DNA from: Dactylonectria macrodidyma
Lineage: Eukaryota; Ascomycota; Sordariomycetes; Hypocreales; Nectriaceae
Length of the DNA: 64,000 bases
Assembly: GCA_020744425.1 (NCBI GenBank)
Contig: JAGMUV010000023.1
Span: 930,001 to 994,000, forward strand
Reading direction: 5' to 3'
Under the pieces are notes generated by a model. The model did not search any database, had not been told where the DNA came from, and saw nothing but the letters and a program-made list of their open reading frames with translations. Positions 1-10,114 of the stretch are shown here, piece by piece. The position numbers were made by a program, and so were the translations under genes. How positions within the stretch are numbered: position 1 is the first letter of the stretch; every line of letters starts with the position of its first letter.

Positions 1-457
1 GACAACTGTCCCGGCTGCGTTTGCCTGGTCTGCTCTCCAGCTGTTTGTTGTGCCTGGATCATGCTCAAACAATATCAAGAATATTCATATCCCAATCTTC
101 CCTCCACTTCTGGTCAACGGAGGTCCTGTTGCCAAGGTTGCGCCCAAGGATCAGACACTCAAATTTAAGGCGAACCTGAAGGGCTACAAGCCTGCGAAGA
201 AGTACTATGGCAGCTCTGGCAACTTATACATTACCTACACTACCGGCCAGCAGCTACCCATCAGTGTTAAAGCAAAGAATGTTCGCTGGCATGGGGATAC
301 GATCACATTGGAAGCAAAGTTTCCTTACACGGAGAATATCATGGCAGGTTTTAGTCACGCTGCCCTCACTACTGGCAAGAATTTTGCTTCAGCCGATGCT
401 GTTGTTGGACAAACTCTCGCAGCGCCCGGTGTTATCCAGGTCAGGAATCCAATTTAA
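1..457 (+). CDS. 3' end of an unknown gene (left-truncated)
   Basis: An open frame runs from base 2 to a TAA at 455-457 without an in-frame ATG near the left edge, so this is the C-terminal part (about 150 residues) of a gene that begins before the window. The visible product starts with a hydrophobic stretch (AFAWSALQLFVV) followed by a polar, beta-strand-rich region with many Lys, Gly and Thr residues (for example around LKFKANLKGYKPAKKYYG). No family was recognised. It could be the end of a secreted or membrane-attached beta-sandwich protein, but this is a guess. Codon use looks normal for the window. Confidence 0.5.
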   Translation, partial: TTVPAAFAWSALQLFVVPGSCSNNIKNIHIPIFPPLLVNGGPVAKVAPKDQTLKFKANLKGYKPAKKYYGSSGNLYITYTTGQQLPISVKAKNVRWHGDTITLEAKFPYTENIMAGFSHAALTTGKNFASADAVVGQTLAAPGVIQVRNPI

Positions 458-810
458 AAGTCAGTCGCACAGGCCGATGGGCTGAAACATAGAACCTTAA
501 CAGGTTCAACTTCAATCCAAGATGAACTGGCCCTTTTTCGTCTTCCATAGTGACTACAGGCAATTATGTCGCCCTCGGTGAAGAGGGCGTCTACTGATAC
601 TTGGTTCAAGTTATTGTTGTTGTGCGCACTCAAGCTAGCTATCTTGCCTAGAAAAATTTCTGTGGAGGCTATGGTAATCGCCCACCGTCGATACTTTTTA
701 TCATGTCTTTATGGTGTCACGCGATGACGATAAATCCCTTACTGTGTCGTTGTCGTCTTGTACCCTCGCTAATTTGCATGTACATCACCGCCAGAAGAGC
801 ATCGAGTAGA
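458..810. other. Intergenic, convergent 3' ends
   Basis: This 350-base stretch lies between the stop of the left-edge gene and the stop of the SDR gene on the other strand. No coding signal seen; it should hold both 3' UTRs. Confidence 0.6.
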
Positions 811-1747
811 TTATGCAACATAATTTGCCTCCATCCATCCCCCATCAACATACCATTCCTGTTTTGTTACAAACTTGCTCTCGTCTCCGAGCAAGAAAGC
901 GATAGTCGCAGCCACTTCTTCCGGCTTAGAGTAGCGCTTGATAATCGAGGTGAGATTATCGTCCTCGGCCATAGTCCAAGTGCCTTGGCCGTTGGGAAGG
1001 TGAAGCGGCTGCCGAATCATGTCTGTGTTGATACATCCGCTAATGCCTGGTTAGCATGCAAAGTAGCGGGCATCATCTGGATGGGCCAGTACATACGGAC
1101 ACAACAAATTGACTCTAATAGGGTTTTGGGGGTACTTGGCACCTCCTTCGTATGCAGCAACTTGACTGAGTCCTCGAACTGCATTCTTTGACGCAGCGTA
1201 CGCACCCATGTTGCCAGACGCGTACTTAACCTGCTGACTGCCGCAGTTGACAATGCTTCCGCCTGGCTTCATGTGCTTCATTTCGTATTTGATACTGTTG
1301 AAAGTGCCAATCACATTGACATCGAGCATCTGCTTCAACTCTTCAAGGTCTAGATCCTCAATTGGATGAATGCTCTTGTTCATCTTGGCTATGATATTGT
1401 CAGCACACCCAGCCTTTGATGATGCCTTGATTGATCCACTAGCCTGCAACGTTGGCGGCTCCGTCAAGTTCGCCCCATTGCGCACAAGTTGCTTCAATCC
1501 AGTCTTGTACATCCTTGGGGTTGGTTACATCGACTGGGAAGCTCAACACGCGGCCTCTGACGTCCGGGATGTCTTTCTCAATCTCGGCAACAGCTTTGTT
1601 CAGATTGTCCTTTGACGTTGCTGCCATGGACACCTTGGCTCCTCTCACAAGGAGGTACTTGGTCAGGGCCAAACCGGTTCCCCGACTTGCACCCGTGACA
1701 GCGATGACCTTGTCTTTGAAAGGATAAGGGTTGGCCATTTTGCCCAC
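811..1747 (-). CDS. Short-chain dehydrogenase/reductase (SDR)
   Basis: Three exons: complement(join(811..1039,1097..1388,1444..1747)), 274 aa. The N-terminus carries the NAD(P)-binding glycine motif TGASRGTG after a hydrophobic strand; further on are NVAA (NNAG-equivalent), DVNVIGTF, and the active-site Tyr/Lys as YAASK. The C-terminal part has the classical SDR region LCPGCINTDMIRQP and ends with the YVDGGW motif. Intron 2 (1096..1040) has GTATGT, a CTAAC branch and TTAG. Intron 1 (1443..1389) reads AG|GC at the donor, with CTGAC and ATAG at the other end, so it would be a GC-AG intron; phases agree. Predicted cytosolic NAD(P)H oxidoreductase; substrate unknown. A nearby flavin monooxygenase makes a role in small-molecule metabolism plausible. 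An alternative ATG lies at codon 4. Confidence 0.85.
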
Positions 1748-3350
1748 AGTGTCAAGTATAGATGTTGAGAAGCAGTGTCATGAAACTCCAGGGCATTGCC
1801 TGTGTTTATATGCTGGGTCAGTGGGGAGAATCGTCAATGGGTGACCGATCGTTACCTTGGTATCGACTACCAATTGGATGGCGAAACCCGGCAGACGTTG
1901 TGCTTGGCTGAGACGGGATGAAGGATTTGATACCTAGTAGAAGGCGTTGGCTCAGGGAGAAGACAATAACCATTCACGGGGTCATCGAGTTACATGCGGA
2001 CAAGCAAGGATTATCCGCATTCGGGGGCGGCTGCATTCCTCGCTATACCCTGGCTCATTCGTGTCATGACTTCTTCATGTCAGCTGCACAATGAATCATG
2101 TTCTAACTGCTTAACAGGGGTATCATGCGAGGCGGCACTTGGTTTCCAGCTGAAAATAGTCGTTGATCTGCATCATGCATCACTTTCCACATCTTTTGGC
2201 AGATTTGTAACGGTTGGCAATTTCGGAGCCGCGGAGTAGGGCCTTTTATCGTCTGCGGTCGAGATCAGCCCAAGCCTCAAACCTCCCAAGCGTCATCAAA
2301 ATAAGACAAATCGAAAGAGGGGCGACAATGGATGATACCCTTGCGAGTTAATTTGTTAACAGTTCCACGTCACACTGTGGAGTCATGCCGGCAGCTGTTT
2401 GTGTAGAGATGTTGAACAACTTGCATCAAGGCCACCAACTGGAAAAGCAAGTAATTATCCCGACCCACAAAGGATGTCGAGGTCTGGTTTTGAAAGCTGA
2501 CATGAACTCTCGTTTCCTTTGGCCCTCAACTCCTTAATCCAAGAATCTAGATGCAGCATGTGTATCACAATCTGGCGCTTTTACCCGATCCCAAAATCAC
2601 CTGACAATTGACAATGGTATTTCTTCATAGAGGTTTCGAGTTGATGCAGGGGATGCTTGGCAGAGCGGTTCCCTTGTCAAAGATTTGCTTGCCACCATTC
2701 TTGCATTTACGGTCGTATTGTTTCCGTGTCAAAGTGGACCTATGTCATGCAGGGCAGATGCTTTGACATCAGCTCCAAATGAGGCTCGTTTGTCAGTAAA
2801 TCCTTGTTACCTGGGAGCTTTGGTCGTGATGGCCAGGATATTGCGAATGCAACAAGTGTATTTAGTCCATCCGGGATTTGAGAGGACTAAAGCAGACAGC
2901 AACGACAATTTTGTTGTTCCCTGCCATTCGTTGACGTCTTCTCAAAGTCGGCAAGTCGGCGAGGCCCGCAGCGCTACCCGCGCGACGATCTGCATGCCAA
3001 GGTCACGACTTTATTGCGGTGGAGCATCTCATAGTTACCTGTCACTTATCTAGTTTTGAGCGCACATATTGCTTTTGTGAATGGATGCAGGATCCTCGCT
3101 TGAAACCGGGCGAGGTTGATGGTGACGGTAGATCAAAAAGGACGTTTAACCTAGTCCCCGGAGGCTGCAGAACAGGATGTCGAGTTGGAGATCCCAACGC
3201 CAACGTTGTATCGACAAACCAGACCAGAATGAGCGACCGTCACTTGATCCAGGCTGAAAACGATTGAAAACAGGGTAGGCAGCCACATGGACGCTCCACC
3301 ATATTGAGGAATTATCAAGTTTACCAGCTCTCTCTTTGAAGACACACACA
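1748..3350. other. 1.6 kb without recognisable gene
   Basis: Only short chance ORFs occur on either strand and none has a recognisable motif or splice-supported extension. It contains the SDR promoter and the upstream region of the decayed receptor gene. No repeats were noticed. Confidence 0.5.
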
Positions 3351-4760
3351 ATGTCGAGCTCCGGCTACATAATGGGGCCGCCTGATGTCCAAAGCAGATG
3401 GGATGCAGGAAAGATGGCAACAACGCAGAAGGGAGTTGGTGCTGCATTGTCCACCTTGGCCACGCTGATTTACGCCTTACGAATGTACACTCGAGTGCAT
3501 CTGACCAACAGATCACTCAGCATGGATGACTGTGAGCATTCTCTACATGTTGAGTTGGGCTAGACTTGACTGACAATGGTAGATTTATCTGGTGTATTAG
3601 TAGTTTGCTGTTGGGTCTTCTATGGCTGTACAGTGGGTAGTAAGTTTTGAAGTCAACTAGCCTGTGATTCGGCACTTATTGACCAGAGCGATAGTGACTC
3701 AATACGGTGGTTGCGCGGCCAATTTTTAGCAAGTCACTACTGCCCAATGCGAAATCTTACTCAAGTGACGTTAGAGCTACTTCCATTTGTACACGTCAGC
3801 TTCTAATCAGCTCTTTAGTGGACGATATCAGTCAACATCTTCTACATGCTCTCCTCCGACCTAGCCAAGATCTCGCTGCTCTTCTTCTATCTTCGCCTGT
3901 GTCCCGAACGAAACTACCGCATCCTGGTCAATACTCTCGTCGTGTGCTTCGTGCTATACGCTATTATCTGCGCCTTCATCAGCATCTTGGTTGCCAGCCG
4001 ATATCCGCGTCGTAGGACCTCGCTGCACAGGCGACAGGGAAATGTGTGGACAAGTTTGGGTTCTTCTTGGCTGCATCTGTTGCCAACGTCGTTATGGATC
4101 TTGTCATCTTGCTCTTACCGTTGCGTATTGTTATACCGCTGCAGATTCCAAGGCGACAGAAGATTTCCCTTCTTCTCCTGTTTGCAACTGGCAGTTTTGT
4201 AAGTCATTCTATCCAAAAATCGACACTGGTGGCAGGCTTATACTAAGACAACAAAAGCGTCATTATTGTCGCCATTTACAACTGTATCCTCACAGTCAAA
4301 CTGTTCAATAGCGCGAACTACACCTGGGGCCTTGCGTACGAGTTGAGCTGGATGTACGCAGAGCTCACTGGATGCGTCATTTGTGCATCTGCGAGTTCTC
4401 TGTAGCCCTTCTTTGTGCGATTCATCCCCGCCCTCTTCAGCTCGCGCGTCGGAGGCTACTCTGTCAACTCCCCGGGCGATATCACGAAAGGGTCGTCCTT
4501 TGGTGTCAGAAGTCGAAGGCAACTCAGTCGCAAGCAGACGGACGCCATTGAGTTGGAGTCTGGGGACGAGTCTGAGTCGGCAAGAAAAGTGCGTGATGAT
4601 GATGAGGCGAGATTGTGGTCAGATCCGGGGCCAACGGGTCAAGATAATGCAGGATGCACGGTTTGGTTTCAGCATCAAGGAAGTCACACGGGGCGCATTC
4701 CAAGATACGAGGACCTACTTGCTCGGGGACATCCGTCTATCCTCCGCCTGTTGATACCGG
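3351..4760 (+). pseudogene. Decayed Pth11-like rhodopsin-domain receptor
   Basis: Joined across frames, the region spells the fungal rhodopsin-domain integral membrane family (PF20684, Pth11-like). An ATG at 3351 opens an N-terminal region with a first membrane helix, then MDDY, then TQVTLELLPF spliced to WTISVNIFYMLSSDLAKIS, then LLFFYLRL, later DKFGFFLAASVANVVMDLV and LLPLRIVIP, and finally a polar tail. Introns after 3532, near 3645, near 3790 and at about 4200 look functional. Lesions are: a TAG at 4013-4015 exactly where the family has Trp in the ISASWD motif; a shift of frame just upstream (about 3990-3996, consistent with loss of 4 bases before CQPISAS); a TAG at 4403-4405 after CASASSL where Lys is expected; and probably one more shift near 4640. 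Not expected to give a working receptor. Trp-to-TAG is a G-to-A change, which would fit RIP. Confidence 0.75.
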
Positions 4761-4949
4761 CATCACCATCGTTTCCACAACAGAGGTGTTGCACGACAGG
4801 GCTAGGCGTGAAGGCCACGGAAGACAATAGGGTTTGGATCCCCAAATGCTTCACGCCGCCTCTGCCCATAGCGGCTTGTGGCATTGGATCGTTGACCAAA
4901 CCAACGCAGGAATGCCACCGAGTCATTCCAACTATTAGCCGCTGACATA

Positions 4950-5273
4950 GCGTGCGGGTAACAGCGGGGACCAATTTCGGCACTGACTGGACAGGAAGAT
5001 ACCGGGGCATGGGTTATAATGGTCTAGAACTACCTAGATGAGCTAAGATTTTAGTGCTCTCTTGTTTTCCGGTCGCGGCCATGATTACCGGTGCGTTGTC
5101 CTTTTCGAGGCTTTGATGCTGACAGGAGGACTTTGGTGTCTGTCAGACGGATGCCTGAGGCCCACAAGGGGTTGATAAGCGTAAGACTTAAAAAGCTCCG
5201 TTTCTCATCACAGGACCCGTTTCAGCTTCTCTTTGAGTCTTTGGTACATTCTTACTGTCATTTCTAGGCCATC
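4950..5273. other. Promoter region of the flavin monooxygenase
   Basis: About 320 bases between the decayed receptor and the monooxygenase ATG. No coding signal or distinctive motif seen. A pyrimidine-rich stretch lies just before the ATG (5225-5265). Confidence 0.4.
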
Positions 5274-6647
5274 ATGTCCACATCTGAGGGCAAATTCCGC
5301 GTTGTCATCGTTGGCGGCGGTCCAGTTGGTCTTTGTCTGGCACACTGTCTGACGCTCGCCGGTATTGACTATGTCCTGCTCGAAGGACGCGATTCTGTCG
5401 TGGAAGAGACAGGGTTGGGCCTCGCTCTTTGGCCTCAGTGCGTCCGGATTCTCGATCAACTTGGTTTGCTAGAAGAGGCCCGCGAGTCATATCTACCTGT
5501 GTATGACAAGTACAACCATTGGCCCGACGGTTCCGAGATCACCCACAACGAATTGTATCGAGATATCGAGAGAAAGTGAGGCATTTGTTGCCCATCAAGA
5601 AGATTCCATCTGACTTGCAATAGCCATGGCCATCCTTGGATGCTCTTCCGTCGACAGAAGCTCCTCGAGTTACTGTATAGCCGATTCCCAGAGCAAGATT
5701 CTCCAATCCTTCTCAGGAAAAAGGTCGTCTCCATCGACACTCATTCATGCGGCGTCACGGTCCATTGCTCCGACGGAACATTCGAGGAAGGATCCATTGT
5801 CGTAGGTTGCGATGGTGTACACAGCAGCGTGCGGAGAATCATGCGCGACTTGATGCTAAAAGCGTCCGTCAAGGTCACCGACAGCGAGTCACCCATGGCG
5901 GCAGAGTATCAAATGATGGTTGTAAGCATTGATGCACTACCTGATATGGAGGCTGGACGCTTGTGGGAAACTCGCTTTGACAAGAAGAACATACAAGTAT
6001 TCATGCTGAAGGATCAGGGCTGGGTCCTCGCCTACAAACGGCTTCCGACGCCCGTCAGCAAACCCACACGATATACTGACGAAGACGCCATGTCGTATGC
6101 TACATCTTTCATGGACTTTCCCATCACAGAAGACAAAAAGTTCAGTGACCTTTGGGCCGCTCGAAAATGGTTTCGGTTGCTCAATCTCGAAGAGGGCTAT
6201 GTCAATTCTTGGCACTGGGACCGCATCGTCCTACTAGGCGACTCGGTGCACAAGATGACACCAAATGCGGGACTCGGACTCAACCAAGGCTGGCAGGGAG
6301 TAGTTTCACTGACCAATATCCTCCGCAAGCTACTCGCAGACGACTTGGCTCCCAAGACTCAGACACTGAACAAGGCATTTGCAGAGTACAAGAACCAGAC
6401 GGAATGGATGGCCAAGAGCAGCATGCGGCTGTCGAATCTGTATACACGCACCACATCCTGGCACAACGGGCTGTACAAGGCCGTGGATTACCTGGGACCA
6501 TATTTGGGGGGCGATTTGTTGATATTCAGGCTGCTTGCTTCTCCCATTATAAAGAGAGGAATTGTTTTGGACTTTGTCCCAGAGAAGCGACTTCCGGCCA
6601 GCAAAATAGAGTATATCAATAAATCGACTAAAGAGGAAGTCGATTAG
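5274..6647 (+). CDS. FAD-dependent monooxygenase (class A, PaxM-like)
   Basis: Two exons, join(5274..5575,5624..6647), 441 aa. The 48-base intron has GTGAGG, CTGAC and ATAG. Residues about 8-35 form the FAD/ADP fold with VGGGPVG followed by the Glu of the second strand (VLLEGRD). The middle DG motif appears as VGCDGVHSSVRR, and the FAD-ribityl motif as LLGDSVHKMTPNAGLGLNQG. This combination is typical of fungal meroterpenoid and indole-diterpene epoxidases (PaxM type) and of related hydroxylases, which use NAD(P)H and O2. The C-terminal 60 residues are hydrophobic (LGPYLGGDLLIFRLL), suggesting membrane association as in that group. Substrate unknown; no prenyltransferase or backbone synthase is present in the window. 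The frame is intact and looks functional. Confidence 0.85.
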
Positions 6648-6858
6648 CGAAATAGATGAGAAGTAATTACAGACAAATCTACTCCAAAACCGTTAATTCA
6701 GTGTCAGATTGGAGACTGGCGAGAATGTCGATGCTAGCACGAATAGACAGACAAACTCGAGAGTAAAGATGGCTTTGGAATCTCTACCCTGAACTAAAGA
6801 GAAGATGTGCTACAACAAAAACATGATTCATTTGTTACTGCACCAATCATACTGGACC
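6648..6858. other. Convergent 3' region
   Basis: Short spacer between the monooxygenase stop and the remnant dehydrogenase; holds the monooxygenase 3' UTR. Nothing else seen. Confidence 0.5.
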
Positions 6859-7438
6859 TTACAAGACGTGCTTGATAGCCTTGGCCCGACCTGCCTTGAG
6901 GTTCTCTACGGCCTCTTTGATGCCACTCAACCCGCCTGGGATCACCTCCTGCGGTTTAGGTTTGAACCAACCTGATTGTGGCCCTGTTAAGATACCAGCA
7001 AAACAGGTACCCAAATTCCGCATTCTCCTTGTGAACTAAGCCAATGAATATGAGGGCCTCCATTATGTAGCTCGCAACGCCATCGTCCTTGCTGCTGGGC
7101 CAGACAACCGCAATCTTGGACCCTTCAGCCATTACCTGGCGTAATTGTTGGAGCTGCTCTTTTCTAATTCCTCACCAAAAGCATGGAGTAGTTGGGTTCC
7201 TTATAAAGTCTTTTCAATGCCTTTGACTATCGCATGGTCACCCTCGCGATAGTCAAGGATTGTATCGCCCTTGGAGCGGTCGATGAATTATTCCACATAC
7301 GCAATGGATCTGCCCGCTCTCTAGGCTAAATTGAACGCACCCTTGGACGGCAATCCATTCCCACAACTCTCATGCAGTTCCCAAGCCTTTGTACAACACC
7401 TGTACCTGGTCAAGACCAGCTGTCTCTTCCAATCCCAT
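6859..7438 (-). pseudogene. Remnant of a zinc-binding (MDR) dehydrogenase
   Basis: Reading the minus strand across frames gives fragments of the C-terminal half of a fungal medium-chain dehydrogenase/enoyl reductase (TOXD-like): GDTILDYREGDHAIVKGIEK, then VMAEGSKIAVVWPSSKD, then IGLVHKENAEFGYLF, and finally QEVIPGGLSGIKEAVENLKAG and KHVL before a stop at 6861-6859. The order and spacing match the NADP-binding and C-terminal parts of that family. At least three frame changes and several stops (for example TGA and TAA codons between the fragments) interrupt it and the N-terminal catalytic domain is missing, so it is a dead gene. The neighbouring SDR and flavin monooxygenase suggest that a larger oxidative gene set once stood here. 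Confidence 0.65.
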
Positions 7439-7722
7439 GGCTATTTAATTGCTACCGTCTGACTATCTGTGGAACAATATTACGTCTCATATAAAGCTCA
7501 ACGGAATGAAATGGTCTCTTGGAATATCATACTTATTTCTTGATTGATAATGCCGATATTGCTAGCTTCTTCACATCCTGTGGCCGAAGCTGATAAGCTG
7601 ACAGGCCACCTTGGTTGTCTAAGGCACTATCAACCTATTCAAGTCAATTCGGCACTACGCCACATGAGACAAGAATCTAGCTAGTCTGCCTAGAATAGTG
7701 AAATTCCCAGTTTCAAGGCAAA

Positions 7723-9518
7723 TTATCTGCCGCCTAGGCGAACGTCTTCGATTTCGATTACCTCTCTGGCGCCCGTTTTCTGCTCCTTGACATTGCGAAC
7801 AATCTCCTCGTGAGTAGCGCATTTATATCCAGTAAATTCACGGGCGGATACTCTGGCTTCGAAAAGCTCATTGACCTCCTCCAGTGTGCGATCTTTCAAC
7901 TCCGGAACGCAGAAGTAGACAAATATAAGAACGAGCAAGTTGGAGCCTGCCCATATGTAGCCATATTTTGCACCCTAGGCAGAGCATGTCAGAAAGAGAA
8001 CGAATAAGAGGCACTTGAAGAGAAGCAGCATCAGAAAGTCAGAGTCCTCTACATACCCAATTGAGATCTTCCGGGTTAATAAAGTGCGGTGTGCAGAAGT
8101 TTGTCAACCAGGCAAGCAAAGATCCGACTGAAGTGGCTGAGCCTACAGTCCATGCCCTCAACCGTGAGCTGACCAATTCTGTGGCGACAACGTAGCTTGT
8201 GGTTGCAATACACCCGTTATAGAAGAACATGAAAAGCGCAGTGAAGGCCACCAGAGTGTCTGATGATGCCGGGTTAACAGTCGCAGCAATCGCGGCAGCT
8301 AGTTGACTCAAACCGCATCCTAGAGCACCTATAAGAAGGATTTGACGACGGCCGCTTAGTTTTCGGATTGCGAACATGCCAATATTGACTCCGATAAAAC
8401 CCAGGCATGTGTTCATGATTGAATACTGGAATGGCTTTGACACCCCCGTAACAACGTAAAAGTAAGTGTTGTATCCAATGAGAAACCAGATGCCCGATGC
8501 GGCCTGACAGGCAATTAGGGCAAAGCAGAGGAGAGTACGCCGGAGGTCGGTCCCTAAATGCCCTGAATTAGCAGACGTATATTTGAAAGCATCATAAACG
8601 CTCGGATTTTGTGTCCAACCAACCTCGAAACATATCCAAGAACCCGAGGCTTTTTGAGATTCGCATCTCTTGTTCAACACCTTGTAACATTTCGACCCAC
8701 TCAGCCTCAATCTCGGCCGGGTCTAAATCAGCTCCTCTTAATCTTTCCAGGGCCTTTCGAGCCTGTGGCTCCTTTCCATGGTGTAAAAGCCACCGTGGGC
8801 TTTCAGGAACGAAGAAGAGAGCAATGAAAAGAAAGGTAGGAACAATAAATAAGGATGCAAGTGGAATCCGATACGACAGCTTATCCATCCTGTCCTTCAT
8901 GTAGTAGTCAATAACTGTGCCAAGGATAGAGCCCACGTTTACCCAATAGGCAAAGAGCGAAACAGTGAGACCCCGAAGGTGTGCTGGTGCTACCTCGGCA
9001 GTGTATACGTTTGAGTGAGTTACAAAGAACCCATTTGCAAAACCTAGCAAGAGTCGCCCTATGTATAGGGGATTGGGGGAAGTGCTCAGTATTTGAATAA
9101 TGCAGGCAGCAGCGTTCAGGATGCATGCCAGCCAAAGAGCATGACGACGACCTAAAAACGAAGAAAACACGCCCGCTACCAGAGAGGACACGAATGATCC
9201 GAGTGTAAGTAGAGAGGTGATGAGCTGCTGAACGGTACTCTGAAGATGAAGGAAATTAGTGCCGTAGTCTTAGAGTGCCGTACGACTGCCGGTGAAACAA
9301 GGAGGGCAAGTCAAACTTACATCAATCCCGTAGCCCATCATGCTGGTAGGATCCTCATAACCGAATACTTTCAGAAATCCAGGCATTGCTTGCAGGGCAC
9401 CCACTGCTGAGCTATCAAGCCCATATTGCATGTTGGCCATCGCAACAACTATGCAGATAATCAGACATTTTCTGTGCGCATAGAGCGAGCCGTGCGGCGG
9501 CAGAATGTTTTTGAACAT
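7723..9518 (-). CDS. MFS sugar transporter (SP family)
   Basis: Four exons, complement(join(7723..7974,8057..8553,8624..9239,9321..9518)), 520 aa. It carries the sugar-porter signatures: GRRHALW after TM2, GRLLLGFANGFF in TM4, PESPRWLL before the central loop, RRTLLCF opening the second half, GRRQILL in the TM8-9 loop and PELKDRTLEEV in the C-terminal tail. Twelve membrane segments can be picked out. Family members are plasma-membrane H+ symporters or facilitators for hexoses, maltose-type glucosides or quinate; the substrate cannot be told from sequence. All splice sites are canonical with consistent phases. It diverges from a Zn2Cys6 regulator (10115) across a promoter rich in GTGGGG sites, suggesting co-regulation and carbon catabolite control. 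Confidence 0.88.
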
Positions 9519-9664
9519 GATAGAGTACCAATCTTCTGGTCATAGAGATTCGATAAAAAGATAAGTGGTGAGAGGCGATAGGATGGTGATGTGGCAAATC
9601 TGGGTGTGTAGTAATTTCGTACATCGTGATCATTATATCTTTCATGGACAGGCCCAGTACAAAG

Positions 9665-9743
9665 CTGGGGTACCAGAATCAGGGGAAATGTGGGGCATTT
9701 TGTGGGGTGACTAGCTGGGTTTGGTATTATGTGGGGTGTGGGG
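9665..9743 (+). promoter_or_regulatory. Cluster of five CreA-type GTGGGG/CTGGGG sites
   Basis: In the 596-base divergent promoter between the sugar porter and the Zn2Cys6 gene, the hexamers CTGGGG (9665), GTGGGG (9690, 9702, 9731, 9738) occur in 79 bases. All fit the SYGGRG consensus bound by the fungal carbon repressor CreA/CRE1. Functional binding is inferred from density and position only. The rest of the interval 9519-10114 shows no gene. Confidence 0.5.
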
Positions 9744-10114
9744 TACCTTGTATTTGTGGGAGGATCGTTAGTGGAAGGCGGTCACAGTCGGCAGTATGTA
9801 GCACCTAGACTTAGTTAAGTTACTCCATGGCCCGAACCAGCCTCCATCCAGGTGTCTGTAAACCCCCGGTCGTGGGATGGGGCCTTTGCAGCCGATCCTG
9901 CTGACCCATTTGACTGGGAAGGTTGATATGAAAAAGTTTAGAAATTGTCAAGAAACCAGGTTCTGATGCGTTCGTATCCTCGAGGCCCACCCGCGTTCTC
10001 GCCGACTCCCTCTCTCTACTCCCTGGTTTCGTGAGAACCAAGCCATAAGCTGTTCAAGGCTATCCTATTACTGAACCAGTCGGTCACCTATACCCCTGCC
10101 ACTCTGCATCATCA

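Noticed and set aside
703..1191. 162-codon plus-strand frame
   Set aside because: Overlaps the SDR exons on the other strand, which carry YAASK and other SDR motifs.
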